Source: VYFG01 sp965248685 (GTDB lineage: Bacteria; Pseudomonadota; Gammaproteobacteria; Arenicellales; Poriferihabitantaceae). From it: 64,000 nt of DNA. This document shows positions 31,468 to 41,393 of the stretch, piece after piece; position 1 is the stretch's first letter, and each line of letters opens with the position of its first letter. The DNA lies in contig CBDFKC010000003.1 of NCBI GenBank assembly GCA_965248685.1, positions 1,054,001 through 1,118,000 of the forward strand, written 5' to 3'. Below the pieces are notes generated by a model. That model searched no databases and was not told where the DNA came from. It saw only the letters and a list, made by a program, of their open reading frames with translations. The translations under genes were made by a program, and so were the position numbers.

Positions 31468-33012
31468 ATGAGCAACAGAAGGTTTGAGATGTTTGAAGTT
31501 CGTCAAGTCTTGGTGCGGATGCGCCAGGGTGATTCAGATCGCGTTCTGGCCAGAGCCGGGATCGTTGGCCGCCGCAAAGCAGCGGATATTCGTCGCACTG
31601 CCCAGGCCAATGGCTGGCTGGATGCGGACACGCCGATACCCGATAACACCGTGCTTGGCCAAGTGCTGCGGATACAATCAACGCCTGCCTCACTTGGTCA
31701 GTCGAGCGTGGAACCGTATCGAGATCAGGTGAAAGCCTGGGCGGATCAAGGAATTCAGAGCAGCACCATTTATCAGGCCTTGGTACGTAACCATCAGTTT
31801 ACCGGCGCGTACGCCGCCGTTTATCGATTCGTGTGCAGTCTACGCGGTACAGAAGCACCCAAATCAACCGTCAAACTTGACTTTGCCCCAGGGGAAGCCG
31901 CCCAGGTCGATTTCGGTACCGGACCTAAGCTGGTTGATACCCGCACTGGAGAAGAGATAAAGAGCTGGTTCTTTCTGATGACCCTGGCCTTCTCGCGGCA
32001 TCAGTATGCGGAGATTGTGCTGAATCAGAAGATCGCGACCTGGCTGGAATGTCACCGTCACGCCTTTGAATTCTTTGGTGGAGTGGTCAGTCGCATTATT
32101 ATCGACAATGCTAAGTGCGCGATTACCAAAGCGTGTTATTACGACCCTGTGGTGCAACGAGCGTACGCGGAATATGCCGAAGGCTATGGCTTCAAAATTG
32201 ATGCCCTGCCGCCACGTGAACCACAATTGAAGGGTCGCGTAGAATCCGGAATCAAATTCCTAAAGCGTGGCTTCATGCCTCTCCGCCAGTTTGTTGATCG
32301 CCATGATGGCAATCGCCAATTGCAGCACTGGATATTGGAAGAAGCTGGAAACCGTGTCCATGGCACCACCCACGAGAAACCCCTTACCCTGTTTGCCATC
32401 GAGCAACCCCTGTTCAAAGCCTTGCCTTCCATTCCCCCTGAATTGGCGATATGGGCCAAGGTCAAAGTGCATCGTGACACCCATGTGCAATTTGAGAAAT
32501 GCCTGTATTCAGTCCCTTTCGGTTTGATTGGGCTGAATCTCTGGCTCAAGGCCACACCCCACACCATTCGGGTCTATCAGCAGGATAATTTGGTGGCAGT
32601 CCATGCACGGTTGTTTATCCCGGGCTCCCGCCGCACTCTGGATGACCATTTGCCGCCCAATGCGTTGGCTTACAAGATGCAGGGCCCGGTCTGGTGTCTT
32701 GAACAGTCTGAACGGATCGGGGTGGCTTGTCACCTGTTAGTGCGTCAGTTATTCGATGATCGTGTGCTGTATAACCTCCGGGCCGTGCAGGGCATCCTGG
32801 CGTTGAAGAAGACGTATGGGGCAAAACGCCTCGATGCCGCCTGCCAGCGTGCCATGGACTTCCATAATCCGCGCTATGCGACGGTCAAGTCGATTCTCAA
32901 AAAGGGACTCGATGGCCAACCCAGTTCCCAACAGGTGTTCGATACCCTGGCCGATTGTTATACCGGTCAGGGGCGATACAGCCGGGAACTGTCAAAGATG
33001 CTGAAGCATTAA
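31468..33012 (+). CDS. istA: IS21-family transposase IstA
   Basis: The 514-residue protein has an N-terminal helix-turn-helix (MFEVRQVLVRMRQGDSDRVL). A DDE integrase core follows with GEAAQVDFGTG (first Asp), IIIDNAKCAI (second Asp) and a Glu in GRVESGIKFLKRGF, then the C-terminal IstA domain. Length is normal for the family. It is followed by istB after 67 bases. Confidence 0.93.
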   Translation: MSNRRFEMFEVRQVLVRMRQGDSDRVLARAGIVGRRKAADIRRTAQANGWLDADTPIPDNTVLGQVLRIQSTPASLGQSSVEPYRDQVKAWADQGIQSSTIYQALVRNHQFTGAYAAVYRFVCSLRGTEAPKSTVKLDFAPGEAAQVDFGTGPKLVDTRTGEEIKSWFFLMTLAFSRHQYAEIVLNQKIATWLECHRHAFEFFGGVVSRIIIDNAKCAITKACYYDPVVQRAYAEYAEGYGFKIDALPPREPQLKGRVESGIKFLKRGFMPLRQFVDRHDGNRQLQHWILEEAGNRVHGTTHEKPLTLFAIEQPLFKALPSIPPELAIWAKVKVHRDTHVQFEKCLYSVPFGLIGLNLWLKATPHTIRVYQQDNLVAVHARLFIPGSRRTLDDHLPPNALAYKMQGPVWCLEQSERIGVACHLLVRQLFDDRVLYNLRAVQGILALKKTYGAKRLDAACQRAMDFHNPRYATVKSILKKGLDGQPSSQQVFDTLADCYTGQGRYSRELSKMLKH

Positions 33013-33079
33013 TTCTTAATCCAAACCCAAATCTACCCCTAATCCCACAACAACCTTTAACCCTGGAGTAATCAATCCT

Positions 33080-33841
33080 ATGAATCCAAAACCCGACCTT
33101 GCCCCGATGCTCAAACAGCTCCGTCTGTCCGGCATCCTTGACTCGCTGGAGTCCAGAAACAAACAAGCCATCGACGGTAAAATGGCGTATACCGACTTCC
33201 TCTCCTTGCTGGTGAGTGATGAAGTGGCTCGGCGTGACCAGAAGAAGTTTGACTTCCGGTTACGCAGAGCGGCGTTCCGTTCCAATAAAACCCTCGATCA
33301 GTTCGATTTTGACTTCAATCCAAAGATCAATTCGGCGCTGATCCATGATCTGATGACGGGACGATTTATCCACGAGAAGGTGGCCACCCTGATCGTTGGG
33401 CCGTGTGGTACCGGCAAAAGTCATATTGCCCAGGCAATCGGTCATGCTGCGGTGAGGCAGGACCATGATGTCTTGTTTACCACGGCGGCGCAATTACTCA
33501 GCTCACTCTACGCCGCCCGGGCCAATGATAGCTACGACAGGCGGTTCAAGTTATTGAGCCAGATCGATTTACTCATTGTTGACGATTTTGGGCTAAAACC
33601 TCTGCGTGCACCGGCAGACGAAGACTTCCATGATCTCATTGCTGAGCGTTATGAACGCAAGCCCACCGTGATCACTAGCAATCTTGACTTTGGTGAATGG
33701 GGTGACGCCTTTCCCAACAAGTTGATGGGCGCTGCCACGTTGGATCGACTCAAGCATGGCGCCTATCGATTGATTCTGGATGGCAAAAGTTACCGACAAC
33801 CGAGACCACTACAGGATCAGCTTGATAAAGGTAAAAAATAG
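33080..33841 (+). CDS. istB: IS21-family helper ATPase IstB
   Basis: The 253-residue AAA+ ATPase has Walker A GPCGTGKSHIAQAIGHAA and Walker B DLLIVDDFGLKPL, followed by a sensor-like motif in TVITSNLDFGEWGDAF. IstB forms filaments on target DNA and licenses IstA. Length is normal. The right-end repeats of the element begin about 45 bases after the stop. Confidence 0.93.
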   Translation: MNPKPDLAPMLKQLRLSGILDSLESRNKQAIDGKMAYTDFLSLLVSDEVARRDQKKFDFRLRRAAFRSNKTLDQFDFDFNPKINSALIHDLMTGRFIHEKVATLIVGPCGTGKSHIAQAIGHAAVRQDHDVLFTTAAQLLSSLYAARANDSYDRRFKLLSQIDLLIVDDFGLKPLRAPADEDFHDLIAERYERKPTVITSNLDFGEWGDAFPNKLMGAATLDRLKHGAYRLILDGKSYRQPRPLQDQLDKGKK

Positions 33842-34115
33842 AGGAATAATCCAGTCCGTTTAAGACCGATTTAACGCAAAATGGGTGGACCCATTACACT
33901 GCAAATCGGTGGCTCCATTAGGGTGCAAAATGACACTTGTGTCAAGAGGCGGATTCAACTACCAAGTACAACTCATGCAACCGTTAGAGGGCAAGCTGAG
34001 ATAATGAAAGCTTTTCTTCCGACCAAAGATGAGAAGCATAATGACTCACTATACACAGCTTAAACCCAACCGAGTAGGGCCGCAAATGCTTTCTTACAAC
34101 GGCACGAACCCTTGA

Positions 34116-34664
34116 TTAGACCTCAAGTGCAGATGCAACTCTTTTCGCAATACTCTCCATGTCGTATGGCCGTGAGGTTTCGATCTCAACCGTTAGTCCC
34201 AGCCCTAGTGGGAGTGTTGAAAGGAGGTATGATGACTGCGCTACTAGCGCCTCGTGAGTCCAAGCAGAATCATGATGACCCGGGTGACGGGCCCGATCAA
34301 GGAAGCGAGTGGCGGCGATTTCTGATCGACAACTGCAGAATACCTCCAAGACACGGTAGCTAGGATCAATGAGCCACTGTGATGGAGTTCCCGAGCTTGC
34401 ATCCGAGTCAGGGTGACGCCAAAAGGAGTCAAGCACGGCTCCCGGAAGGGCTCTAGCGATGCGCTCGAAAACTAGGTCGGCGACTCGACTTAGATGCTGT
34501 CGAGTTGCTCCATCGGCACACCCGAGGCCGTCAAACAGCGATTCAAGAATTTCGTCTTTATCGAGATACGCTAGCCCGAGGCGCTCGGCGAGAGAACGGC
34601 CGAGCGTGGACTTCCCGCATCCGGGTACGCCTGTCATTACGACAAACTGGGTTGGTGGATCCAC
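34116..34664 (-). CDS. P-loop small-molecule kinase-like protein (AAA_33 / shikimate-kinase-like)
   Basis: The 182-residue protein has Walker A MTGVPGCGKSTLGRSLAERL followed by LAYLDKDEILESLFDG, the usual nucleoside/gluconate-kinase layout, and a later arginine-rich lid (ATRFLDRARHPGH). The substrate cannot be inferred; antibiotic or metabolite kinases of this fold are common on accessory DNA. The reading frame opens at a GTG; an ATG nine codons further in would remove residues before the P-loop and remains an alternative. It is monocistronic and downstream of the IS21 element. Confidence 0.75.
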   Translation of the reverse strand: MDPPTQFVVMTGVPGCGKSTLGRSLAERLGLAYLDKDEILESLFDGLGCADGATRQHLSRVADLVFERIARALPGAVLDSFWRHPDSDASSGTPSQWLIDPSYRVLEVFCSCRSEIAATRFLDRARHPGHHDSAWTHEALVAQSSYLLSTLPLGLGLTVEIETSRPYDMESIAKRVASALEV

Positions 34665-34921
34665 GGTTTGCTCAGTCTCTTAGGAAAGCACTAACTATTA
34701 GCGAGCACTAATTGATGGCGGATGATCGAATTAAGTATACAGCACCCCTTCAAGCTATTTCAAAATAAAGAATTTTAGTATCTTCGACTTGCAACCTGAA
34801 TGGGTGCTGTTTGCCCAGTTGGGCCATTCAGTTATTTTAGTGAATTAAGGAATATCTGACTATTTCAGGGATTCACGTTATCCTCTCTGTATCTAAATTT
34901 GAGAAGCTTAAAATCAAGTAA

Positions 34922-35764
34922 ATGAAGAAAGCTGTTCCACCGAGATTACACGTTATTCTGGCAAGAGAATCAAGAACAGCAATCGTATTTAGACGTGGCC
35001 CATCAAAACACGCCTGTACATTTCTATGGGATAGACAAGATGATTCTTTCAAATTAGGGCAATGGCTAAAAGGTAGAATCTACGAAAAAAGGGCTGATTT
35101 GAGCCCAAATGGGGAGCATGTAATTTACTTTGCAATGAATGGTAAATGGTCATCTTCTTCAAAAGGCTCATGGACTGCTGTGTCCAGAACTCCTTGGCTA
35201 AAGGCTCTAGACTTTTTCCCCAAAGGCGATTGCTGGGAGGGCGGAGGATTGTTTATTTCCAATAGCCGATACTGGTTAAACGATCGCTATTTTGATCAAA
35301 ATGAATCGTTTATAGATTCAGGTAGTTTTACGCGAGAATATACTACAGAGCAAAGTGAAAGTAGATTTGGTGCAGAATGCCTTGGCGTATATTTTAATCG
35401 CCTTATGAGGGATGGGTGGCTACTTACTAATGAAACTCAGTCAGGGGCGTCACATTCAACTACAACCTTTGATAAACCAATATCACAATTCTGGACGTTA
35501 CGAAAAATATCCCATGCCCAACTGGGTGCTGATGAAGGCAAGGGAGTGTATTGGGACGAACACGAACTGCGAAACTGCTCCCAGGATATATTCGTGCCAC
35601 AGCCAAAATGGGAGTGGGCGGATATTGATAGAGGCTGTGTGGTTTTTGCTGAAAGTGGAAATATCTTCAGATCAACTATTGATATTTCCAGGGGGATTGA
35701 CTCGAGAACTTTATTGCATGATTTTAAAAACTACAGCTTTGAAGATTTAGAAGCTCCATACTAG
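34922..35764 (+). CDS. Conserved-looking hypothetical protein rich in aromatic residues
   Basis: The 280-residue product has no signal peptide or membrane segment and many W/Y/F residues (ACTFLWDRQDD, GEHVIYFAMNGKWSSSSKGSWTAVSRTPWL), suggesting a small beta-propeller-like or sandwich fold. I do not recognise the family. It is a lone gene with lower GC than the operon at 2582, consistent with transfer. Confidence 0.6.
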   Translation: MKKAVPPRLHVILARESRTAIVFRRGPSKHACTFLWDRQDDSFKLGQWLKGRIYEKRADLSPNGEHVIYFAMNGKWSSSSKGSWTAVSRTPWLKALDFFPKGDCWEGGGLFISNSRYWLNDRYFDQNESFIDSGSFTREYTTEQSESRFGAECLGVYFNRLMRDGWLLTNETQSGASHSTTTFDKPISQFWTLRKISHAQLGADEGKGVYWDEHELRNCSQDIFVPQPKWEWADIDRGCVVFAESGNIFRSTIDISRGIDSRTLLHDFKNYSFEDLEAPY

Positions 35765-36145
35765 TCAAAGTTCTGAGTAAGATTTCTACTAGACAAATTT
35801 TTAAAAAAAGCGGGCAATGACCGTTCGTATTTTGCAGTCCCAAACAAAGGTATGGTCTATTTTGGACAAATTTTAGTGAGATAATACAAATCTTAAAGCC
35901 CCTATATTCAAGGAGGTTGTAAGTGGAACGGAATTTAGTTTGCAAGAAGCTTCTACAAACATCGATTTGAACCCCTAGTGTAGGATTTTGTCCCTACCGG
36001 AGCTGATCCTTCCTCGGGAGGTTCTAAATACATTTCTAATATCGCCTTTCAGCGGTACTATTAAGGGGTAGTTTTGTTCTTTGAGAAATTTACTTGGAAT
36101 CTACGTAAAATTGTCAGCTAATTTAGAAACATATAGCTTATCGAA
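35765..36145. other. Gene-free gap
   Basis: No coding sequence or RNA gene is apparent. The stretch contains CTCCTTGAAT-like purine and pyrimidine runs but nothing I can assign. It should hold the promoter for the gene at 36146. Confidence 0.3.
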
Positions 36146-36937
36146 ATGATAATACTTGTAAAAGGCGAGGGTGATGAATGGTGTTTTTTTGACGACAAAC
36201 TGCGAGATATCGATTCTATAGAAGAGCTCGATTACGCTATCGATCTTGGGCACGAAGGCGAGTTTTTGATAGCGGTAGATGCATTTAAATCGTTGATAAC
36301 GAAGAACCCCTATCACATTGATGCTTATCACCACCTCTCGATGCTCTATGAGCGTTATTCGATGCCGGTGGAGGCTTATCTATGTTGCCGGGAGGCTGCA
36401 CGCATTGGTGTAGATGCCACACCGGAAGAGTTTTCTTGGAAGGTTTCACAGCTAAGTTGGAATGAGCTAGATAATCGCCCGTTTATGAGGGCTTATCATA
36501 ATCTGGGATTATGGTTAAACAATCGAGAGGAAACAAACGAAGCGATAACTGTTTTTTCTAATCTTTTATCCGTATGTCCAAATGATAACTTAGGTGTTCG
36601 TCATATACTTCCAGAATTGTGGTTTTCAAAAGGAGATTTGTTGGCTGTGATACGTCATTGCAAAGCACATGAAGAAGATTACTATCCTGATACGATGTAT
36701 ACCTACCCCTTAGCACTGATCTTGTCGGGTGAAGTGGAAAAGGCAAAGCCTTTGCTCTCAAAAGCAAAGTCCGAGTTTCCGCTATTTGCAAAGGAACTGA
36801 AGAAAAAGCGCCACCCCAAGCCTAAATCTAATATTCCAGACTTTGTGGCTTTCGGTGGGGTTGATCACGTATATGAATATTGGCAGACATATGGTCAGTA
36901 TTGGGCCAGTTCTCCTCAAGCTATGAAGCTTCTTTAG
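36146..36937 (+). CDS. Tetratricopeptide-like protein of unknown function
   Basis: The 263-residue protein shows TPR-type helical pairs (HEGEFLIAVDAFKSLITKNP, YHIDAYHHLSMLYERYSMPV, REETNEAITVFSNLLSVCPN, LALILSGEVEKAKPLLSKAK). TPR scaffolds mediate protein contacts. No catalytic domain is visible and the C-terminus (GGVDHVYEYWQTYGQYW) is unassigned. It is monocistronic with low GC. Confidence 0.65.
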   Translation: MIILVKGEGDEWCFFDDKLRDIDSIEELDYAIDLGHEGEFLIAVDAFKSLITKNPYHIDAYHHLSMLYERYSMPVEAYLCCREAARIGVDATPEEFSWKVSQLSWNELDNRPFMRAYHNLGLWLNNREETNEAITVFSNLLSVCPNDNLGVRHILPELWFSKGDLLAVIRHCKAHEEDYYPDTMYTYPLALILSGEVEKAKPLLSKAKSEFPLFAKELKKKRHPKPKSNIPDFVAFGGVDHVYEYWQTYGQYWASSPQAMKLL

Positions 36938-37176
36938 CTGCGTTATTAGAGATATCTGTTAGTCTTTATAATTAAAAACATAACTTCGCATTATGCATTT
37001 TGTGTAAAGCATAATTATTGCTGCAGTACGTTTATTTGGGTCTTTGAACCTCAATTGAATTGCACGATCGATACTTCCCGGCCAAGTTGGTATCAGCTAA
37101 CGTGAATGAGCGGTGTGCTAATTGTAGTTGACAATTTGAATTATTTTTCCGATAGATGTTTAAGGAATCTAATTAG

Positions 37177-37587
37177 TTGAAATATAATCCACTTCCTCTA
37201 GTTACGTTTATAGCAAGCTCGTTTGGTACGCATTGGGTCAAAGGATTTGTTGTACTAGTTTTTTCGTCTGTAGCAGTCCAGGGCTCTGCGCAGTCCATAC
37301 CTCGCGGTACAGTAATGCATCGTGCGCTGGCGCCCGGTGTATGTCCCTCCGGGGCAATTGATTTTACACAGCTACCACTCGAATCCTATTCGAACCAGGA
37401 TATAGCCGGTGGAGTATCGGTTTACTCAGACGGCGCTGAAATTTTATTGTCAGGCAATAGATGGCATCAGGCAACCGATGTATTTGCGACGTTTTCTGAC
37501 GTAGATTCTTTACCTGGGTTCAATGCGCTTCAAATAACTGTTGGGTCAGTTGCGGAACTATCAGGTAGTAAAATGCTGACGCCTTAG
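37177..37587 (+). CDS. Small possibly secreted hypothetical protein
   Basis: The 136-residue frame starts at TTG. A hydrophobic stretch near residues 24-38 (VVLVFSSVAVQGSAQS) could be a signal peptide with cleavage after GSAQS-type residues. The mature part resembles nothing I know, and the early end suggests it could be the N-terminal piece of a longer secreted protein. Weakly supported. Confidence 0.35.
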   Translation: MKYNPLPLVTFIASSFGTHWVKGFVVLVFSSVAVQGSAQSIPRGTVMHRALAPGVCPSGAIDFTQLPLESYSNQDIAGGVSVYSDGAEILLSGNRWHQATDVFATFSDVDSLPGFNALQITVGSVAELSGSKMLTP

Positions 37588-37824
37588 GAATACCCCGTAA
37601 AAACAGTTGTCTCTTTTAGCTGATATATTCCTGGCACATATAAGCATTTTTCCGCCACTGGGAACTCGTGACAGCGCCATTTTACACACATTGCTTTTAA
37701 CCGGGTACCCGATTAGCCAGCCAGCATTGCCGTTAAATGCCTGTTCGAGGATCAGGGCTTTATGTGTGTCCGAAATTAAGTACAATATATTGAACTCAAT
37801 CTTTAATTCTGCATCGATCGATCA

Positions 37825-38202
37825 GTGAACCAGTTTCTTCTGCATTTTTTCCCGCTCCTTACCATTTTTTTGTTTTGCCTGGCCGGAATATATTTCTTTC
37901 GTTATGTCAACTCGATGCGAAAAATTGAAAAACATATGGAGTCGAATCGGCCCATAGAATGGAATGCAATGGGTAAACCGAGTATTTTTTCAGGAAAGTA
38001 CTCGGAAGAAAATGCGAAATTTAAAGCCCTTCTTGAATCTGAAAATCCAAACGACTTGCGAGATGCACAGATGATTATCTTGTGGGATAGATCAAGGTTG
38101 CTGAGGCGGGCTTTATCAGTTGTCGCCTGGTCTGCTTTCGGCATGTATTTTTTCACCATAGTAGCGGTAAAAATTTTGTTTTCAGCGTATCTATCCACTT
38201 AA
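37825..38202 (+). CDS. Small membrane protein of unknown function
   Basis: The 125-residue protein has an N-terminal hydrophobic helix (FFPLLTIFLFCLAGIYFF) and a C-terminal one (VVAWSAFGMYFFTIVAVKIL), with a charged middle between them. The start is GTG. The topology fits a two-helix inner-membrane protein. No family recognised. Confidence 0.55.
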   Translation: MNQFLLHFFPLLTIFLFCLAGIYFFRYVNSMRKIEKHMESNRPIEWNAMGKPSIFSGKYSEENAKFKALLESENPNDLRDAQMIILWDRSRLLRRALSVVAWSAFGMYFFTIVAVKILFSAYLST

Positions 38203-38368
38203 ATGTTTGGCTAAATCTCTCGAAACCGACCACGTTCAAAACCTGCAGCTTCGGTGGATAAACAAACCCTATCTACCATAAATTGTTGCCGTAACCGTTC
38301 ATAAATGTAAATTGTTGTTGTTAAAATATGAGACTCGATGACCTGATCAAATTAACTGGGAGAAAGAC

Positions 38369-38719
38369 ATGGCTAAAGCACTGAAGATTTATTTGGTTAC
38401 CTACCACTCACCTGCTTCTGCGATGAAGAAAATGCAAAAGGCTACACCGGAGCAAATGGCCGAAGGCATGAAGGCCTGGATGATGTGGGCAAAGAAATGC
38501 GGCAGACGCCTGGTCGATTTGGGCGCACCACTTTCGGCGGGCGTCAATCTGAAAGCAATTGGTGGAGCGCTTCCAAGTAAGAGAAAGGTTACCGGTTATT
38601 CGATCTTGAAAGCTGAGAATATGACGACCGCCAAGAAGATGTTAAAAGACCACCCGCACCTGACCTGGACAAAAGGCTGCGAGATTGAGGTGCATGAGGC
38701 GATGCAGATGGGGAAATAG
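38369..38719 (+). CDS. YCII-related-domain-like protein
   Basis: The 116-residue protein resembles the small ferredoxin-like YCII/DGPF family: a beta strand, a helix with WMMWAKKCGRRLVDLGAPL, then GYSILKAENMTTAKKMLKDHP and a final strand. It has a good GGGAGAA ribosome-binding site. YCII domains occur in diverse enzymes and sigma-factor loci, and no specific role is visible. It is monocistronic. Confidence 0.65.
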   Translation: MAKALKIYLVTYHSPASAMKKMQKATPEQMAEGMKAWMMWAKKCGRRLVDLGAPLSAGVNLKAIGGALPSKRKVTGYSILKAENMTTAKKMLKDHPHLTWTKGCEIEVHEAMQMGK

Positions 38720-38991
38720 TGATCCCGCTGACGTCCCACGAAACTGGTTTATCCGACTACTAATTTGTCAATTCGACCCAGTGTGGGTCGGTCAGAGTAG
38801 CCGCATTCAAAAATCGAGTGTCCCGGGACTATGAATTATGTAGATTCCGGAGTTAATTTCGGTAGGGGCGAAACCCTACGCTAAGGGACTTAATGGCCGT
38901 CCGAGTTTTGCCTAAACTGACATTTCCAAACAATTTGATCCGTATCGAATTAACCCTTACTCCTGAACTTCCGAACATTGTAACGACAAAG
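38720..38991. other. Intergenic stretch with two short hairpins
   Basis: CGACCCA-GTG-TGGGTCG (38774-38790) and GTAGGG-GCGAAA-CCCTAC (38862-38879) are perfect small hairpins between two convergent genes. Neither has a T-tract, so they are not classical terminators. Confidence 0.4.
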
Positions 38992-40704
38992 CTAAAGTAA
39001 CTTGTAGAGACTGTCTATTTTACTCTTCCAGTCAAGCTGCTTCTTTTGTTTCTGAAATTTTGGCTTTCGCGCCAGATCATCTGCTAGTAACTTTTCAAGA
39101 AAAATTATTTGAACTAACACATCTTCTTCGATATCTTCAGCTTGATTCCGTTCGGGTTTATCCTGATTGGAGTTTACAGCAAGTGGGCGCAACGATTCGC
39201 TAGAATAGAAGCCTTCGAGATCATGAATCTCTTCGAGACGCCCACTTTGTATTACCAGGTGTCTATCGGCAATGACATCCACGAAGTGTCGATCATGAGA
39301 AGTAATCAACACTGTTGCATTTGACTCAAGAATTTGTTGTTCAAGTTCCTCCTTTCCTTGAATATCGATGTGATTAGTTGGTTCATCCAATATAAGAAAA
39401 TTCGGCCGATTGAGCTTGATAATAAGAAACATTAGCCGCGCTTTTTCGCCCCCTGACATAATGCCAACTTTCTTGTCCATTTCCTGATACGGGAAGCCAG
39501 CTTTGATCAATGCTGACTTGAGGTTATTATCCAAGCCACCACATTGATTTCTTAGTACTTGCATCATGTCCTGATTCGGATTCAAAAACTCGAGCTCCTG
39601 ATCGTAGTAACCGATTTTGCATTGTGGGCTAAACTTTATCTTCTCATCCGTTTTTTCCGCGCTCCATCGCTGCATAATTTGATTTATAAAAGTAGTTTTT
39701 CCTGTCCCGTTATGACCTAACAGCGAAACTCGCTCACCTGGGCGAATAGTCAATGTTTTGATAGAAAACAGAGTCGACGGATTGTCTGGCGCACGCACCA
39801 GATGATCTTCGATTTGTAACATCCGTTTTGCGCGAGTACTTGACAAATCAACCGACAAGTTCAGACCAGAACCCCTGGTTACGAACGTTCGATCCTGTTT
39901 TAGACGGACTACGCGTTTTTCCATACTTTTGGCTTTACGAGCCAATTTTTCACTTTCGTGGGCGCGACTCCAAGTAGCAATACGCTTAGCGCTCGATTCA
40001 AGGCGTTTGATGTTTTTTTCTTCTGACTCTCTCATTGCCAGCGCCGCTTGATCCTGTTCCTCGAGCGCAATTTTCGCGGCGCTGTAAGGCATATCAAAGT
40101 TATAGAGTTTTTTATCGCGTAAGTACAATGTCCGCGTTGTTACTGAATCCAGAAACTTACGATCATGAGAAATGATCATGAAAGCGGCATTAATATTCAA
40201 CAAATAGTTCTCAAACACCAGCAATGTTGTTAGATCCAGGTGATTTGTCGGCTCATCAAATAAAATAAGATTTGGTTGATTTATTATCGCCCGTGCAAAC
40301 ATCAAGCGATTTTGTTGGCCACCAGATAGGTCCTTAACAATGTATTGAAACTGTGGTTCGGTGAAACCAAGAGAAGCGAGAATGAGCTCAACGCGATATT
40401 GATCGGTCTCTCGATCCGTCTCGGGTAATTTATCCACGACGGACTGAAACAAGGACTTCTCCAACAGATTGGGAGAAATGAATTGTTCAACGAACTCTAG
40501 ATGCAGCGAGGTATTTCTGGAAAGATCACATTTATCCGCTATTTCCTCTCCACTTAAAATCGATAAGAGTGTGGATTTACCGGAGCCATTGTGTCCAACT
40601 AAGCCGACCTTATCTCCGGTATTGAGAATCAGGTTCAAGTCTTGGAATAGATTTTTACTACCAACCGAATGGAATAAGTTTTGACATTGGATCAATACAG
40701 TCAT
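38992..40704 (-). CDS. ABC-F family ATP-binding protein
   Basis: The 570-residue soluble protein has two ABC cassettes: the first with GHNGSGKSTLLSILSG, LSGGQQNRLMFARAI and LILFDEPTNHLD; the second with GHNGTGKTTFINQI, MSGGEKARLMFLI and LILDEPTNHID. A charged linker between them carries KSMEKRVVRLKQDRTFV. There are no membrane segments. ABC-F proteins act on ribosomes as translation factors or antibiotic-protection proteins; which applies cannot be decided here. Length is normal and it is monocistronic. Confidence 0.92.
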   Translation of the reverse strand: MTVLIQCQNLFHSVGSKNLFQDLNLILNTGDKVGLVGHNGSGKSTLLSILSGEEIADKCDLSRNTSLHLEFVEQFISPNLLEKSLFQSVVDKLPETDRETDQYRVELILASLGFTEPQFQYIVKDLSGGQQNRLMFARAIINQPNLILFDEPTNHLDLTTLLVFENYLLNINAAFMIISHDRKFLDSVTTRTLYLRDKKLYNFDMPYSAAKIALEEQDQAALAMRESEEKNIKRLESSAKRIATWSRAHESEKLARKAKSMEKRVVRLKQDRTFVTRGSGLNLSVDLSSTRAKRMLQIEDHLVRAPDNPSTLFSIKTLTIRPGERVSLLGHNGTGKTTFINQIMQRWSAEKTDEKIKFSPQCKIGYYDQELEFLNPNQDMMQVLRNQCGGLDNNLKSALIKAGFPYQEMDKKVGIMSGGEKARLMFLIIKLNRPNFLILDEPTNHIDIQGKEELEQQILESNATVLITSHDRHFVDVIADRHLVIQSGRLEEIHDLEGFYSSESLRPLAVNSNQDKPERNQAEDIEEDVLVQIIFLEKLLADDLARKPKFQKQKKQLDWKSKIDSLYKLL

Positions 40705-40852
40705 AACGCAATGAACAGAGGATTGTATATAGACAGGATTACTGATTCCCTATTATTTAGTGATGTATATTTACCGTATACTAAATTATTAAACAACCGT
40801 CGTGAGTATGGTTTTCCCGTTTGGAAAGTCAACAAATGGGTATTGTTCGCAT

Positions 40853-41293
40853 TTAAGAGACAGTTGATATTTTAAAAATTTCATCGCCATCAATTAGTAC
40901 GCCGGTTGGTTCCCATCCAAAATACTGGTAGAACCCGTATGCTCGATAGTCTTTGTTCGGCTCGGTCTTTAACTGGAGAAACTGGTGTCCCAAAGAAAAC
41001 AAGTAATTCTGTGCTTGTAACAATAACGTAGACCCTATACCTTTATTTTCATATTCAGGGAGGACAGCTAGCACCAATAGTTCGCCAATTCTCAAGTCAA
41101 CCATTGAAAATCCTACGATTTGATCGCTTGCTTCAAACACCCATCCTCTCGTATTTTTAGACAAGGCACTGGTTAACGATTGTTTTGATATGCCCCACTT
41201 CTTTAATTCTTCCCGCGTAACTACATTTTCAATTGTAGACGTGCGGACTGATAGACAGTCAGGAATATCGTCTGGGACCATTTGACGAATCAT
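40853..41293 (-). CDS. GNAT-family N-acetyltransferase
   Basis: The 146-residue protein has the acetyl-CoA-binding motif LAVLPEYENKGIGSTLLLQAQ (R/Q-x-x-G-x-G/A-like, read here as ENKGIGS) and a later YRAYGFYQYFGWEPTG strand-helix. The substrate is unknown. It is a single gene. Confidence 0.85.
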   Translation of the reverse strand: MIRQMVPDDIPDCLSVRTSTIENVVTREELKKWGISKQSLTSALSKNTRGWVFEASDQIVGFSMVDLRIGELLVLAVLPEYENKGIGSTLLLQAQNYLFSLGHQFLQLKTEPNKDYRAYGFYQYFGWEPTGVLIDGDEIFKISTVS

Positions 41294-41393
41294 ACTGTTG
41301 TCCTCACAAAGACCCTACATTGCCTTTTACAATCAGTGTGAATCCCAATTTCTGAAATTCGACAAATAATCAGTAGATATTTGAAAAAGGAAT

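Larger units (their letters stand above)
31309..33935. mobile_element. IS21-family insertion sequence (istA-istB)
   Basis: Terminal sequences TGTCAATTTGCACC (31309) and, on the other strand, TGTCATTTTGCACC (ending at 33935) are near-perfect inverted repeats. Inside the left end three copies of TTTGCAC-x-x-x-AATGGAGCCAC are spaced about 24 bases apart, and two more lie inverted at the right end; multiple terminal repeats are typical of IS21. The element is 2.6 kb with both genes intact. I found no clear target duplication, so one flank may be rearranged. Confidence 0.85.

Noticed and set aside
31300..33940. Target-site duplication of the IS21 element
   Set aside because: The flanks GTTGC and CTTGT do not match; no convincing 4-8 bp repeat was found.
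38774..38879. Rho-independent terminators for the YCII-like and ABC-F genes
   Set aside because: Both hairpins lack a following T-run on either strand.
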